From Ligula intestinalis (Eukaryota > Platyhelminthes > Cestoda > Diphyllobothriidea > Diphyllobothriidae), in contig JAYGXS010000004.1 in assembly GCA_036362985.1 (NCBI GenBank), positions 62,328,415-62,392,414 of the forward strand: a stretch of DNA of 64,000 nucleotides. The letters run 5' to 3'. Positions 33,772-45,420 of the stretch are shown one piece after another (positions within the stretch are counted from its first letter, which is position 1; each line of letters starts with the position of its first letter). Both the position numbers and the translations under genes were made by a program. The notes beneath the pieces were generated by a model. That model saw nothing but the letters and a program-made list of their open reading frames with translations. It did no database searches and was not told the DNA's origin.

Positions 33772-34580
33772 AAAAACTATCGGTCTGCTTCACTGCGTCT
33801 TCCCTGCTCTCTCCCCTCCCCCGCCCTGCATTTTCTGTACGTGTGATCGTCTGTGCCTCCAATCTCTAAGTGTACAAACGTGGTCTTCAATTGATATCTC
33901 TCACATCTTTGGGCTCTCCGCCTCTCATCCCTGTGTCGCGCTCCTCCTCTTCCTCCTCCGCTGACATTTTACTTTGTTCTCCCTGCGCGCAAACTCCCTA
34001 CTGCCCTCCTCCGCCTCCTCATTACTACCGTCTATTCATTTGTCTGCCTCTGCAAACTCCATCTACTTGTCCGTCCGTCTGACTGACTGCAGTTGGGGGT
34101 CCTGGCTAGTGGACAGTGCGCGTGCGATGGTCTGCCCAGTCAGTGGCTCACCAATGCGTGTTTATCTGTGCCCCAGCCCTCGACAGCCCGGCAGTTCTCC
34201 CATGCGTTATCACCGCCAACGCCACCACCACCGTGCCATCATCATCATCACCATCATCGCTAACCCCGGACGCGTCCTTTGCGGGGCCTTTTCACTGCCT
34301 CCTCCTCGAAAGCGAACGCGTGAAGGGCGACGGTGGTGGCGGTTGGAAGAAGATGCACGCGTCCGCCCGCGCGGCATTTTAGCTGTGTTGCATTAGATCT
34401 CACAGATAATCTCTCCTCTTCTTTTTCTCCTTCTCCTTCACTACAACTTATTCTTCCCACTGCTCTCTGCCTTTTGCCTGGGGCCTGCCGTGCGTGTGGG
34501 TGCGTGGCCGTCCTTCCAAATGGTCCTGTTCGAATCCTGACGGTCGTCGTGTTGTTATTCGATGACGCTGGTAGGCCGGT
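33772..34580 (+). other. Putative 3' UTR and downstream flank of the SH2 gene
   Basis: Pyrimidine-rich, low-complexity sequence with CCACCACCA / ATCATCATC runs near 34210-34260 and a TCTTCTTTTTCTCC tract near 34416. No clear AATAAA signal was found close to the stop, so the transcript end is undetermined. Short open frames here are low-complexity shadows. Confidence 0.45.
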
Positions 34581-34589
34581 GGAGTGGCT

Positions 34590-34930
34590 GACTTCGGGCT
34601 GGGAGTCAGGCTCAATGGCTCGTTCTTAATATCGCCTTTATGGCGCTTCGATATGGGGCCTACCTAGTGAGGTGTGCTGTTGGTACACGTGTTGGTCGCG
34701 TCAGCCGCCTGCGCCCTCTCCCATTTCCGCTCTTCTTGACTTTTGTCTTGTCACCTGGTCCCGGTATGTGAGTAATGAGAGAGTGGGATAGATACCACGC
34801 AAGTCTACTTTCATTATAATCCCGCTGAAGTCACTGTGTTGCTTCAGCTCGGTGAAGCTCGTGGTAGATATTGTCGAGGGCAGCGGTCGAGCTCTTGGTA
34901 GGCCGGTAACACAGTCGGCATCCTAATTTT
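34590..34930. repeat. Dispersed repeat, copy 2 (partner 18470-18720)
   Basis: Collinear blocks with 18470-18720 and, more weakly, with 8585-8850 and 1450-1560 (CAATGGCTCGTTCTTAATAT, AAGCTCGTGGTAGATATTGT, GTCGAGGGCAG). It marks the end of the gene-associated, GC-richer region. Confidence 0.55.
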
Positions 34931-37900
34931 ATTACCTAGCGGTAGGAGAAAACGCAGAAGCCGTAGCTCACCCCACCATCTAGTATGTCATATGTCATCC
35001 GATGTGACTTAGACTCGTCACGATTCCAGGTTTACACATTCAAGACCAAGAAAATTAGTTTTATCAGCAACCAGCTTCTGTCGGCCCGTGAAAGAGCTTC
35101 TGAAAGGACTACTTCCCGCCCTCCAAACTATCGAGAATACAGTAACCAAACACCGCTGTCTTCGAGAAGTGGCTGCTTCTTAGTTGGACCAATCGAAATG
35201 TACAAATATAAGGAAATTTAGAGCTAACTTTTAGCCTGCTGCATATTTTCGAAAAGTAAACGGTGTGGGCTATCACTTTTCGCTGGAAGAAAACTAGTAT
35301 TGCTTCGTTAGCTCTCGTAGAACTTAACTTTCCTCAAATCCAGCTTTCTGCCTGCAACACCTTGTCCGGGTTATGGTGTCGGTGGCCCCTAGGCCGGACC
35401 AAACGGCGAAGTCAGATGGGTCCTGAGAGGTCTGCTAGCATGTCACGCAGGGAGGGTATCATGGGAATAGGCGAGGGACGAACGCTTTAGTCAGCCGCAA
35501 CTTTTTGACGCAGTCGTGCGTGGCTTAAGCGGGGTGGCGTCTGATACAGTACTCTGCTCGTCTACACGAGAAATGCAAAGGCAAAATAAGTCAATGTTGG
35601 CTCATTACCATCTACGTGACCCAACTAGACAGACGAAGAAAGCATTCACGAAGCCTGTTTTGCTGGAAACTTCAATAATTTGCCTCTCCCAGAGGTAAGT
35701 AGGAAAATGGTTGGTATTCGGCCCGCCATAGCAAGGACTTTCCCACCAACTAGCATCGAATTACAACAGGGAGGAAGTAAGGCGGTTTAACCATATAAGA
35801 GACGCCCATGAAGATTGCTAAAAGATAAAGCTGTATGTCAACTTACCGGTTCCTTGGACATTCGGAAATATTGGTTTAAACAAACGCAAATACTGGAGCA
35901 GTCTCCAGTGACGAGAGCAGACTCGTGTGTCAAATTAAAAAGACCGGTGGTTAAATTGTTATGAAGTCTCGGAGGATTAATATCTGACGATCCCTCTGCT
36001 TCATAGAAAATACGAAAAAGCCCTGTGACAGTATTGTAGCGGATTAAGTACATAGTAAAAACCCTAGCCGGTAGATCTTCAGGCCGGATTACGTGTGGGG
36101 AGAGAAGAACTAGGACGCCAGGTGGGAGGAATAATGTATTCTATACATTATCTATAAGTTTTCGCCAATGCGTTCTCGCTGGAATGGGAGAAATAATCAA
36201 ACGTTTACAAACTTAGGCCAGTTGCTTGCGGGACTCGCAAATCCTGTATTAGTTGCGCCAAACGGAAGAGTCTAACAGAAATTTTTTACGAAATGAGGCA
36301 AACTTTGCATGCTAGGTGTATACATAAGTAAAGGTTAATAAGACTGGTCGATTATTATGGCTTTATTCATCCGAGTTTTAAAACAAACCACTTTACTTTT
36401 GCTGTCAAAATCGGTAGGCAGATAAAGAGAACTGATGTTGATTCCGCAATATCCAATAGAATCGGTCCTTAGAGAGCTGGAAAAGATTGACTTCATTAAG
36501 TGGCCTTCGAGCTTTTGGGTGGATGGCAAGCTTGCTACCGTCAAGAGGAACGTGGTGCAGAATCTTCATGATCACTTGTTGGGACGTCCCGGACGCGAGT
36601 TATCACTCGGGCCATCCGGAGTGTACCAGAACAAAGAGTCCTTACTGACGACCGGTTCGTGCAGTTACAAGCGACCTTCAAAGGGCAAACATTAGGCCAG
36701 GACAAAGAAGGCACGCGCGAGCGAGACTGCCCCGCGGCCGTGTTGCTGCTATCAATGAGGTCACGCTGAGGACAAATGCACAGGCGCGCGTTACCGAGCC
36801 TGCGCATGGCCACTCACGGAGAGCCAATGGGGATCCAATGACTACTGCCCCTTAAATATCGAGGCTGCGAGTAGAACGGGACTATGTTGCCCTAGGCGAG
36901 AGACTGACAGTAAAGTACTATCAGCTGTTCTGTCTTCTCTTCCTAACACGTCCTGGGGGACATAACCAGTGTTGACACAGGAACACACTCGGTTACAACA
37001 TCACTTTACAAAGGAAGAAGAAAAAACGCAACATCTGCCACTGCAATAATTCGGGCGGACATGCACCTCCCAATTCATTTCAGTTGATTACTTGAAATCC
37101 TCTAATTCCGATTATGCTTCTCCACGAGAACGTTAAGATCAAGGCGGTTTTTTTGGATGACCGAACAATGGCAATTTAAAGCGCCGCTACTAGCAGTGTC
37201 TCCTTTATCTCCCACCTGAATAGCCCTGGGCGTTCACAAGTGGATTAATGCAACCCAGTATTACAAGGGAAAGGGATACTCAAGTAAACCTCCAAGAATG
37301 TATCTCAATTTCTGCCTATTTTTGTGATAAAATCTCAACATCTTGAAATGCTTCTCAAAATTCCGCTGAGAAGAATCTATTGAGACCTGTACTTTTAAAT
37401 ACTTACTGGAAAAAAATCACGACATGCCTCCTTGAGTGATTGCTTACCTCAGCAAAGTTTGATAGTACTTCGTCGTTTTAGTTTTTTTTGTTTAAATTTG
37501 GCATCTATTCATACACTGGTGGGGGGATAGGTGGTAGCCTCAACACGGTCCCCATTCACGGCAAATTTAACGAGCCCCATGAGACATTTTCGTGATATCC
37601 CATAGACATTTATGATTTGTTTCACCAAAGGGATAATTGCTAAAAGCAGGTGCCATGGCACGTTGCATTCAACTTGACATAGGAGTTGCAAAGCTTTTTG
37701 TCATCATCGGACAATACCCTTTCTTCAAACATCAAATTTAAAGCAGACGTTCTCTTCTATCAAATGTGAAAAGAAGGATTATTTATTTTCATGTTTTCTT
37801 CAAAACATATCTGAATTTATAAGAGAATCGAAACCAATGAAATAGGTCTTATAAATTTAACGGTAGGTTTCTACAGCTTTGAGTGCTTACAGCGAGACGG

Positions 37901-39231
37901 TTAGGAGCTAGTTCAAAAGCCATCATCCAGACGAAATTAAATAGTCTGCGATTATGCTTTAAGATAATCCGTGAGGTAATCTGAATAAAATAGTCATTTC
38001 TTATCAAAAAATATGTCGGAATTTTGCTTTACATTTCATGAGCTAGGATTTCTATGGAAATGAGTTTCCTAAGATGGCTTAGCCATAGTGCCGGTCCACC
38101 TTGTTTCCAAGTAACCTATCTTTATATGCAGATGCAATCATTCAAAACACATCTCCCTACGGACTCCCCTTCTCCAAAACCGACGTTTCTGGTTGTGGAA
38201 TGAGGCACTCTCTTAAAGTTTGCTCTGTCAATGGTCAGTACTTTAAAAGCTAATCATTGTTTTTTGTCGGAATTTTCAATAGCGCTTCTCCCCAGATTTC
38301 AATGGTTTGAATATTGAGTCAGCAATCGATCTTATAAAATGTTGGCCAAATATCTGAGGTGCGGTTGATTTTCGGAAAAATTGTTCCATTCGGTATAGCG
38401 TAGCATGAAACCTAAAGGTATTGTCTTCCGAAAGTACGTCTTTTTGTTCGCCTGGAGATGCAGCACCCAGTAACAAGCACTCTTAAACGGTATTCATTTT
38501 TAGCGTTTCCCAATGCTCTAACAAATTCAAATTCACGTTAGTTTCTTAAATAGCTGTTTCCTGGTCAACCGAATTTGTTCCACGCGAAATCAGGGCCGCA
38601 GCTATATAAGGTCTAGGTGGATCAAGGTATCAAATGTCATTATAGGAAGCCGGTGCGGTTTCTGATCATTTTATTTGTACCCCTGAGAGAGAAGAGACAA
38701 TGGATGAGACTGCTCATGTACGAGCGAGCACATGAAAAGGAGGATTAATTAGTCTGAACTTTTAATTTAAGATGACACCTTAACAACACTAATCTCCTTC
38801 AAAATAGTGTCTGCTAAATGGTATGCACATTTCCTTATTTTATTTTTACTGTTTGCAATGTTTTTCTTAGATTAGAAGACTGACATTTTGTTTATTGGTG
38901 CTGGCGACAGAGGACAGCACTGTTACTTCCCGAAGTGTGTCTGTGCTAACGGACTGGATTGCACTTACCCGTAATTTTCATCTTTCTGTTGCCGCTGTTA
39001 AGTCCAGTGCAATTTTTAAAGCGTAGAACAATAATCAAACCATTCCGGTGGTTGGCCAGTCTTCTCTTTTTCTCACACAAACACCTTGAACGCGCACTTT
39101 TGCATTCATAATTTATATTCATCTCAGCAAGTTCTGTTATCATGAAGAAACAATAGCCACGTTCGCTACAATTAAGCTGCTCTTTTCCTTGCCTTATACA
39201 ATCGCGTCTGCACTTGCAAACAGCATTAAAA
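34931..39231. other. Intergenic AT-rich region without recognised genes
   Basis: All open frames are short and lack domains or splice context. One block (about 36070-36150: ATCTTCAGGCC, GACGCCAGGTGGGAGGAATA, ATGTATTCTAT) recurs at 54460-54540 and more weakly at 49560-49620, so it is an interspersed repeat. A GC-richer patch (36535-36970) may be another old element, but no protein family was recognised. Confidence 0.5.
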
Positions 39232-39600
39232 CTGTTCTGTAGGACCGCTTACATATATATTGCTCTCGCCTAGCTATCTAATGAAATTGGTAGTCAAACG
39301 TTTAATTATTGGTTAACGACTGTTGATGAATATTTAATTGTGTTGAAGGTGCCCAAAGAAAATCAAGTTAAAGCTATGTATGGTTGTTTCAATGAGCTAA
39401 ATTTAACTAACTCTTTCGACGTAAACTCTTGTTGCTCAGGCAAAGGATGCCCGTTCATGAAATTTTGGCCTTGCATAGGTACAATTTAACGAAAAAGGGA
39501 AACTCGAGCTACTAAAAAAGGTAAAAGTAGATTATTGTTATAGGCTAAGGGCAAATGGGACCTCTAAAACAGTCTTACCCAAATAACAATCGTGGTACTG
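39232..39600 (+). repeat. Diverged direct repeat, unit 1 (partner 41440-41825)
   Basis: Shared ordered blocks: CCGCTTACTAT-like, TGGTAGTCAAA.GTTTAATT, GTTAACGA.TGTT, GAGCTAAATTTAACT-like, CAACGTA.ACTC, TGCTGCCCAGGCAA.GATGC and TTAACGAA.A. Clearly homologous but with many substitutions and small indels. No coding sequence. Confidence 0.7.
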
Positions 39601-41439
39601 TCTGACGCCATAATGGCCAAAGTCAACGCGAACGTCTCATGCGATGTGAAGTAAACCAACCGATCATAAACTGTGAGTGTGATTTGTGGACGTTGAGGGG
39701 CGATTCTCATTTGACTCGATTTGGAGTGGCATTTGACTATTTTTTAAGATTCAGACAAACCATTTGCAATTGTTGGCCTGGTGTAGAACTTCCTTCTTAG
39801 ATAATCCCCGAAGCACTGGAACAGTTTGCGCCACCATTTGATTAAACAGCCAACCACAGTATTTGCTAAAGACCGTGTTGCTTTAATGATGAACTTTGAT
39901 TGAATACTTGAGCATATATTTGGTCACATTATTTTCATTCGTCGAGTAGATTTATTTCTGCGAAATCCTTTAAGTTAGAAGAGTCTCATTTTAGTTGGGT
40001 TTAATCAAAGAAATGGGCATGAGTTTAGGTGAAATTAGGTGTAGCTTCATATCAAACTAATTTCACATGCTATTACGTATGACAGAACAAAACTTCGTAT
40101 TAATGTTGATTATACTATGGAGGAACTCCAAAATAAGTAAAACAGGTATTTAAAATATCCTTTCCAGAACTGGAAAATTTGGTCTGAAACTGTTTATAAT
40201 CAAATGAAGCCAATTTGAGGGAGCCGCATTTATATTCAGAAAAATAAAAGACTTTTGTTTTAAAAACTACTTTCCCCTTACCTTTGTAGTTTTTTTGCAC
40301 AAAATGTAGTTACAAAATGTTTCATCGTATTTGTTTAAACTGCATCGTTCACCTATGCTAAGGATCAAAATATCCGCATATGTTACCCCGAAGATAATGT
40401 AAAACAGGTCATATTACATAAAAGTCATGTAGAAATATACTTCTTTGTAAATGACAAAATTTTATTGATGCATATTTTTGAAACGTAACAGACAGATAAA
40501 TAATAATTTTTTCAAAAAATGGCCATATATGGCCACTCTTTTTTGCATTCGGGAGCTTATAATAGATCCTGGAGGTAATCAACTGTGACGTAAAATAATT
40601 CGTTAGGAAGAGAAGTGCGAGTTCTTTCATTTCTAGTCAACTTGAAAAGCTTTTCTTCAGATATATTTAAGAAATTGTGAAAAGCCTCCAATTTCATTGT
40701 GACCATACCTTAGAAAAATCTAATATTCACATAAATTCGCCTGCTGAATATCTAACTAAAGCACCTTTTAAAAGGTTAGCCTATCATCGAAGGTTTTTTT
40801 TATCAATCTTAGGAATAAAAGTATCCGAGTTATCCAGCGGATTTTCCGTATGCTTGACGATATAGTTAGCTATTTTGAGGCATTTCTAAATATGATCTAC
40901 ATGGCCATCTTCATATGAACAAATATCCAAAATTTCAGTTTCGATAAATGACTTGTATATATATATCTTATATTAAAGGTTTTCATGTAAACATCGAAGA
41001 GCTGATCCGCCTATGCATTTACAAATCAAGACATTGAAAACGGATGAAAAGACTCCATGACTTCAATTACGATATTCAATAAATATTTATCCGTTAATGA
41101 TAATCGATACAAAACGTTTTGACTTAAGCAGTTTTTTTACAAATAAATTGGTTGCATAAATTTTTTCAATAAAGAACATATTTAAATTCATTGTTCTAAA
41201 TTATAGCTATTTCTTACGTTTTCAGAGCTTTGGGATTATCGGGAAAGTTTTATTTTTCATAGCAAGCACTTAATACTTCTTATATTTCTTTTAAGTTTTA
41301 TGTGTGCCTAATGCGGTTCAGTATTATTTTGAAGTTTATGTAAATTTTTACACACCAATATGCAAGTAATGGTCAAACTTTTACAAAGTTGTGAAATTTA
41401 GATGGTCTTTAGTGCCTAGTGTAAATTTTGGCAAGACTG
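39601..41439. other. AT-rich spacer between the two direct repeat units
   Basis: Very AT-rich DNA with no open frame above about 75 codons and no recognisable family. Nothing supportable was seen. Confidence 0.4.
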
Positions 41440-41825
41440 CCTTTTAGGGCCGCTTACTATCTATTCTCCCACGCAATCTCTCATGGTAGTCATGGTAGTC
41501 AAATATTTAATTGTTGATTAACGAGTGTTAATAAATAGCTAATTTTGTCGAAAGTGATTAAAGTATATTATATTGAACCACTTTTAGTTATTTTAGTGAG
41601 TTAAATAGAATCAACCCGTTCAACGTACACTCCTGCTGCCCAGGCAACTGATGCGTATGGAGGAAAATGTGACCTTAACTTCGTGGAAATTAACGAAAAG
41701 AGGTAAATCTGACCTTATGTTGGCGGAATTTAACGAATAAGGGAATGCTGGATTATTGCAAAACCCAGAATTAGGTTACCCTGATAAGTCAAAGACAAGT
41801 AAGACCTCTAAAGACAAACCTACCT
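41440..41825 (+). repeat. Diverged direct repeat, unit 2 (partner 39232-39600)
   Basis: Second unit, same orientation, about 2.2 kb downstream. It contains an internal repetition (AACGAAAAGAGGTAAATCTGA versus AACGAATAAGGGAATGCTGG) not seen in unit 1. Confidence 0.7.
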
Positions 41826-42727
41826 CAATTTTATAGCAATGTGTTGTTGCTTATTCTTTATTTCATTGCAAAAATTGCCAAGAACGCTGGCAGATGTCTA
41901 ATAAAACAATCAATCTATCCTTTTTGACGTTTTCTTTTCAACGCTACTTGGCAAGCTGAACAGGAAGATTTTCTAGTAAACATTCATGGCAGCACTGCCA
42001 ACGTACTCACTTTCAGAAAAAAATATCCTTATTTGGATAGTCCCACGGACCATTTAAAAAATAACAAAAAACGCTTTTTGCACAACCCTATGTTTTTGTG
42101 TGTCCTATTTCTTCGCCTCTCGCCATTTATGTCATTGCTATTTAAAGTCATAATTGGAGAGAAGACACCATGACGGGACGGTATATCTGTGTAAACACAT
42201 AAATATTGCTAGTGTGTGCGTGATTAGCGCTCATAAACCCGATGAGTCATTCGCGTGACGCGTGTTTATGTGCGGCCGCCACACACAGTCATCTCTGTGT
42301 GATAACCATTAAAGGATGTGAGTGCGCAGTCCTGTTTTTTTCTGGCCAGTCTGTCAACGCGCAGTTCCCAGTCTTTTTTTCGTCCGCGCCATCAAAGTCA
42401 ACAAAACTTCGCCTGGCGATTTGGTAAACTTGAATAATTGTTATAAATGAGAAACACAATGCGGATTTGGATTCTGCGCGTATGTTGCACACTCAAGGAT
42501 TTTTTTATTATACGCATACTCGGGGAGTGATGCCATGAACCTGGCGACTAGCGCATCAGAGCACGGTTTTTGTTGCGAGCCATAGTGCTTCCGTTCGGTT
42601 TCATTGAGTTTACTTTCAAAAGGCGGAAGACGTTCTGACACAGCTAGCGATGCAAATTTTGTGTGGGCTTATGAAATTGGGTCGCCATTTTTTTCCTCCC
42701 TCCATTCGTATGTGAATTTTCTTACAT
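41826..42727. other. Spacer without recognised feature
   Basis: Short open frames only on both strands and no domain. A CG-containing stretch near 42250-42420 contrasts with the surrounding AT-rich DNA but has no identifiable function. Confidence 0.35.
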
Positions 42728-43030
42728 ATACTTTAGGTGGCTTACTTCGCCCATTATAAACAGATTTGCATCCTTCTTTGTTTATTTGAATAACAGTTAG
42801 GTCATCAATGCACGACGCTAGTGCCGTTTTGAAAACACTCGAATTTGGTCTATGTTTGATGACTTGCAAGAATATTTATCAGTCGCAGTCATTGCCGATT
42901 ATGGATTACTTTTGACTTGCCGGTGTCGTGAGCTCGTGCGCTTAATTTAGTTCCCTTTCATTGGACGACTGTTTTGCTGAAAAATTTGGAAAACGTTTTT
43001 TCAAAATAAAGCGTATTGGTCTCTTTTTTC
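42728..43030. repeat. Dispersed repeat, copy 2 (partner 13390-13710)
   Basis: Collinear with 13390-13710 (TACTTCGCCCATTATAAAC, TTTGTTTATTTGAATAAC, GACGCTAGTGCCGTTTTGAA, GGATTACTTTTGA). Confidence 0.6.
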
Positions 43031-43304
43031 TCTCTTTCTGGTTTATTGCTGACATGGGGACTTACTTCCAAACGATCTTCCTTGCTCGAACAACATGATG
43101 TATGACTTTGTCCAAGGTTAGCAGCAACACGTCGAAACATCACGAATTTCTCATTAAGTGGCATCTAATCTTGCCCGTTTAGTCCCTCGTCTAAGAGTCG
43201 ACTGGGGCACCGATCGCAGTTTCCTGAGACCCCTGGTCAGGTCGCATGAAACCCTTCTTGCCGAAAATGTAATATGAAAAATCAAATATCGTAGAACTCA
43301 TTGA

Positions 43305-43705
43305 TGAACGTTGACCCGAGCGCTTACGAAACTCAACTGTCCCGCTCTACCTGGGGTCTCGAACGAGGTCGCGACAGCCGTATCAGCTAGTAGTGTAGGC
43401 AGATATTATTACAGGCAAAGACAAGGCAGCCTTGAATGGCCATTTCTGGCTTATGAGCTGCCGTCAGGCACTCATGCCCAGACTCAAGTGGCGTCCCACC
43501 CGGGCCTCAAAATTGCGACCTCTTTGATCAGAGTCGAACGCCCTAACCATTGAGCCAAGAGCTCGTTGTCTAGCCAGGTTAGGTCGAGGGTTATGAACGG
43601 TCACCCGACCGCTAACGGAACTCCTCTGTCCCGCTCTGCCTGGGGCCTCGACAGAGGCCTTGACAGCCGTACCAGCTGTTAGTGATGGCAGATAAATGTT
43701 ATTAC
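43305..43705 (-). mobile_element. Dimeric tRNA-derived SINE (minus strand)
   Basis: A tRNA-like head (reverse complement of 43520-43560: TTGGCTCAATGGTTAGGGCG, CGACTCTGATCAAAGAGG) leads into a body ending near 43305. The body's end (TGTCCCGCTCTACCTGGGG, CGACAGCCGTATCAGCTAGT on the plus strand) recurs at 43628-43685 (TGTCCCGCTCTGCCTGGGG, GACAGCCGTACCAGCTG). The unit is therefore a full SINE preceded by the 3' part of another, in the same orientation. The Pol III box-A-like motif is intact. Confidence 0.65.
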
Positions 43706-44128
43706 TGCAAAACAACCTCTTAGTTGGTTTAGATGGCATGTTGTGCTTTGGTTTATAAATGTCTAGGATTAGTAATTAAGCTTAGAGATTTAGTTTATGG
43801 CTGAAAGTCAAAAGTTCGAAGTTCAGAGTTCGATTTTGGAAAATTGGTTCTGACAAAGGGCCCACGAGTCTTTAAAAATAACCTTCCAATTCCGTGTTTT
43901 TAGCCCGTTTACGTCCTACTTTCAAACCGTTTTGGCTGCCCGCGTTCTTTTAATCACACCTATTTGGATTGTTTTACCAGCCTTCGGGATTGTATAACTG
44001 TTCTTAATTTTTATTTCTCGGAGTTTCGAAGCTATCTTTGTATGAATTGAGGCAGATTTTCGCATCCCAGAAATGTCTAAACCTACAAAAGGTGAAGGCG
44101 TATCGACCACTGGAATCATAATTTTATT

Positions 44129-44170
44129 CGTTTGAGCTTTCGAACTCTTGCGGGTGTCCATTGTCCTTGA
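44129..44170 (-). ncRNA. Hammerhead-like motif, AGCU type, degenerate
   Basis: Minus strand: GGACAAUGGACACCCGCAAGA, then GUUCGAAAGCUCAAACG. GAAA and the AGCU palindrome with CUC are kept; CUGANGA is altered to AAGGACAA. It forms an inverted pair with 44184-44224. Confidence 0.5.
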
Positions 44171-44183
44171 GGTCGTCATCGTA

Positions 44184-44224
44184 CACCGATGATGGACTTC
44201 CGCAAGAGTTCGAGAGCTCTGACA
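44184..44224 (+). ncRNA. Hammerhead-like motif, AGCU type, inverted partner
   Basis: Plus strand: CCGAUGAUGGACUUCCGCAA, then GAGUUCGAGAGCUCUGACA. The core is close to CUGAUGA (first U missing) and the GAAA strand reads GAGA. It is followed by a tail GATTCCAGGGATCGA like the tails of family A motifs. Confidence 0.5.
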
Positions 44225-45420
44225 AATGATTCCAGGGATCGATGGGCTTTTGTCTTCTCTAGCTTACATTGTATTTCGCTTCACCCATAAAAGACCTTCG
44301 TAATACCAGTCCTATATTACACAAAACCTCGTACTGGGTTTGTTCATTGGACTCACGCATTAGACCGCCACCTTCGTCTCCACGATTCAGGAGTCGACTG
44401 CGTATATGGATTGTATAGTATCGCAAATGTTATCCTTTTGTGGAAAACTAGTTCTGCGCGTTGAAAAATTTCGACAGGGTAAGAGATGAGGTAGGGCCGT
44501 TACCATAGCTATGCCCGTGTGTCTCAAGTTCTTCTTCGTAGAGGATAGGCAACTGTTACGGAGGCGAGACCCCCATGCCCTAATGGTGGTCGGTGAAAAG
44601 AACAGGCTAGCTGGGTCATGTCCACAGTCAAGCCGCTAACGCTGGGCCATGCTCGCACGCAAGCCGCGCACGCCATGCGGCGAGCAGACGAGACGACGAC
44701 CCACAAAGCGTGGGCAGTGACCACAGTGAAGAAGGGTTCAGAATGCCTAGGCACACACCATACACCACGAATGCTCTAGAAAGACGAAAACCCTGTAAAT
44801 AGGCCGGAGTAAAACAAGCTGAAGAAACGTGCAAACCTTGCTGTCTTTGTGTGGTGTTAAATAAAGCCGTTACAAACAGAACCACTCTCTTGCCTTCCTC
44901 CGCCTATTAGTCGGGTAAGATCGACCGGAATATAAAAACTAGCGACGCAGGTGAGATCCAGCTATTTGATACGGGACATAATAGCAACAATTACCATATG
45001 TGACAGAATCATGCAGGTAATGGACAGACTAGGCGTCGGTGAACCATCGGGGGAAAGTGACCAAATCGCATGCCGTGACTGTCCCCGCCATTACGCAGGT
45101 CATGTTGAACAAAGATTCAGCTCTTGAATACTCCATTACAAACAAACCACTTAGAAAGGCAAGCTGCAATCGCAAGTCGCTACGCACACCTTTGCAGAAG
45201 TCTGCGAATTTAAATACGCGATCACGTGGATAATGGTGAGAGCCAGCTGCAAGCTGAGGGGCCCTGGATGCCACACCTTGACGTACCCCCACAACTATCA
45301 CGTGCTCCTCTCACGTGGCCAGGTGGTGCGACCCAGTCCTCAGTTAACCATGTTCGCCGTCATCACGTGATAAGATTTGCGACGGATACTATACTCTTTC
45401 CTCCTTACTGCGTTTAAAAA
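44225..45420. other. Flank of the PLE, no supportable gene
   Basis: A short stretch at 45078-45118 encodes CPRHYAGHVEQRF, faintly like a GIY-YIG start. An AATAAA occurs near 44863. No complete domain or element could be defined. The 5' end of the PLE at 45421 may extend into this sequence. Confidence 0.35.

Noticed and set aside
36435..36970. Possible end of an LTR element pol gene plus LTR
   Set aside because: No integrase or RT motif and no second copy of the putative LTR in the window.
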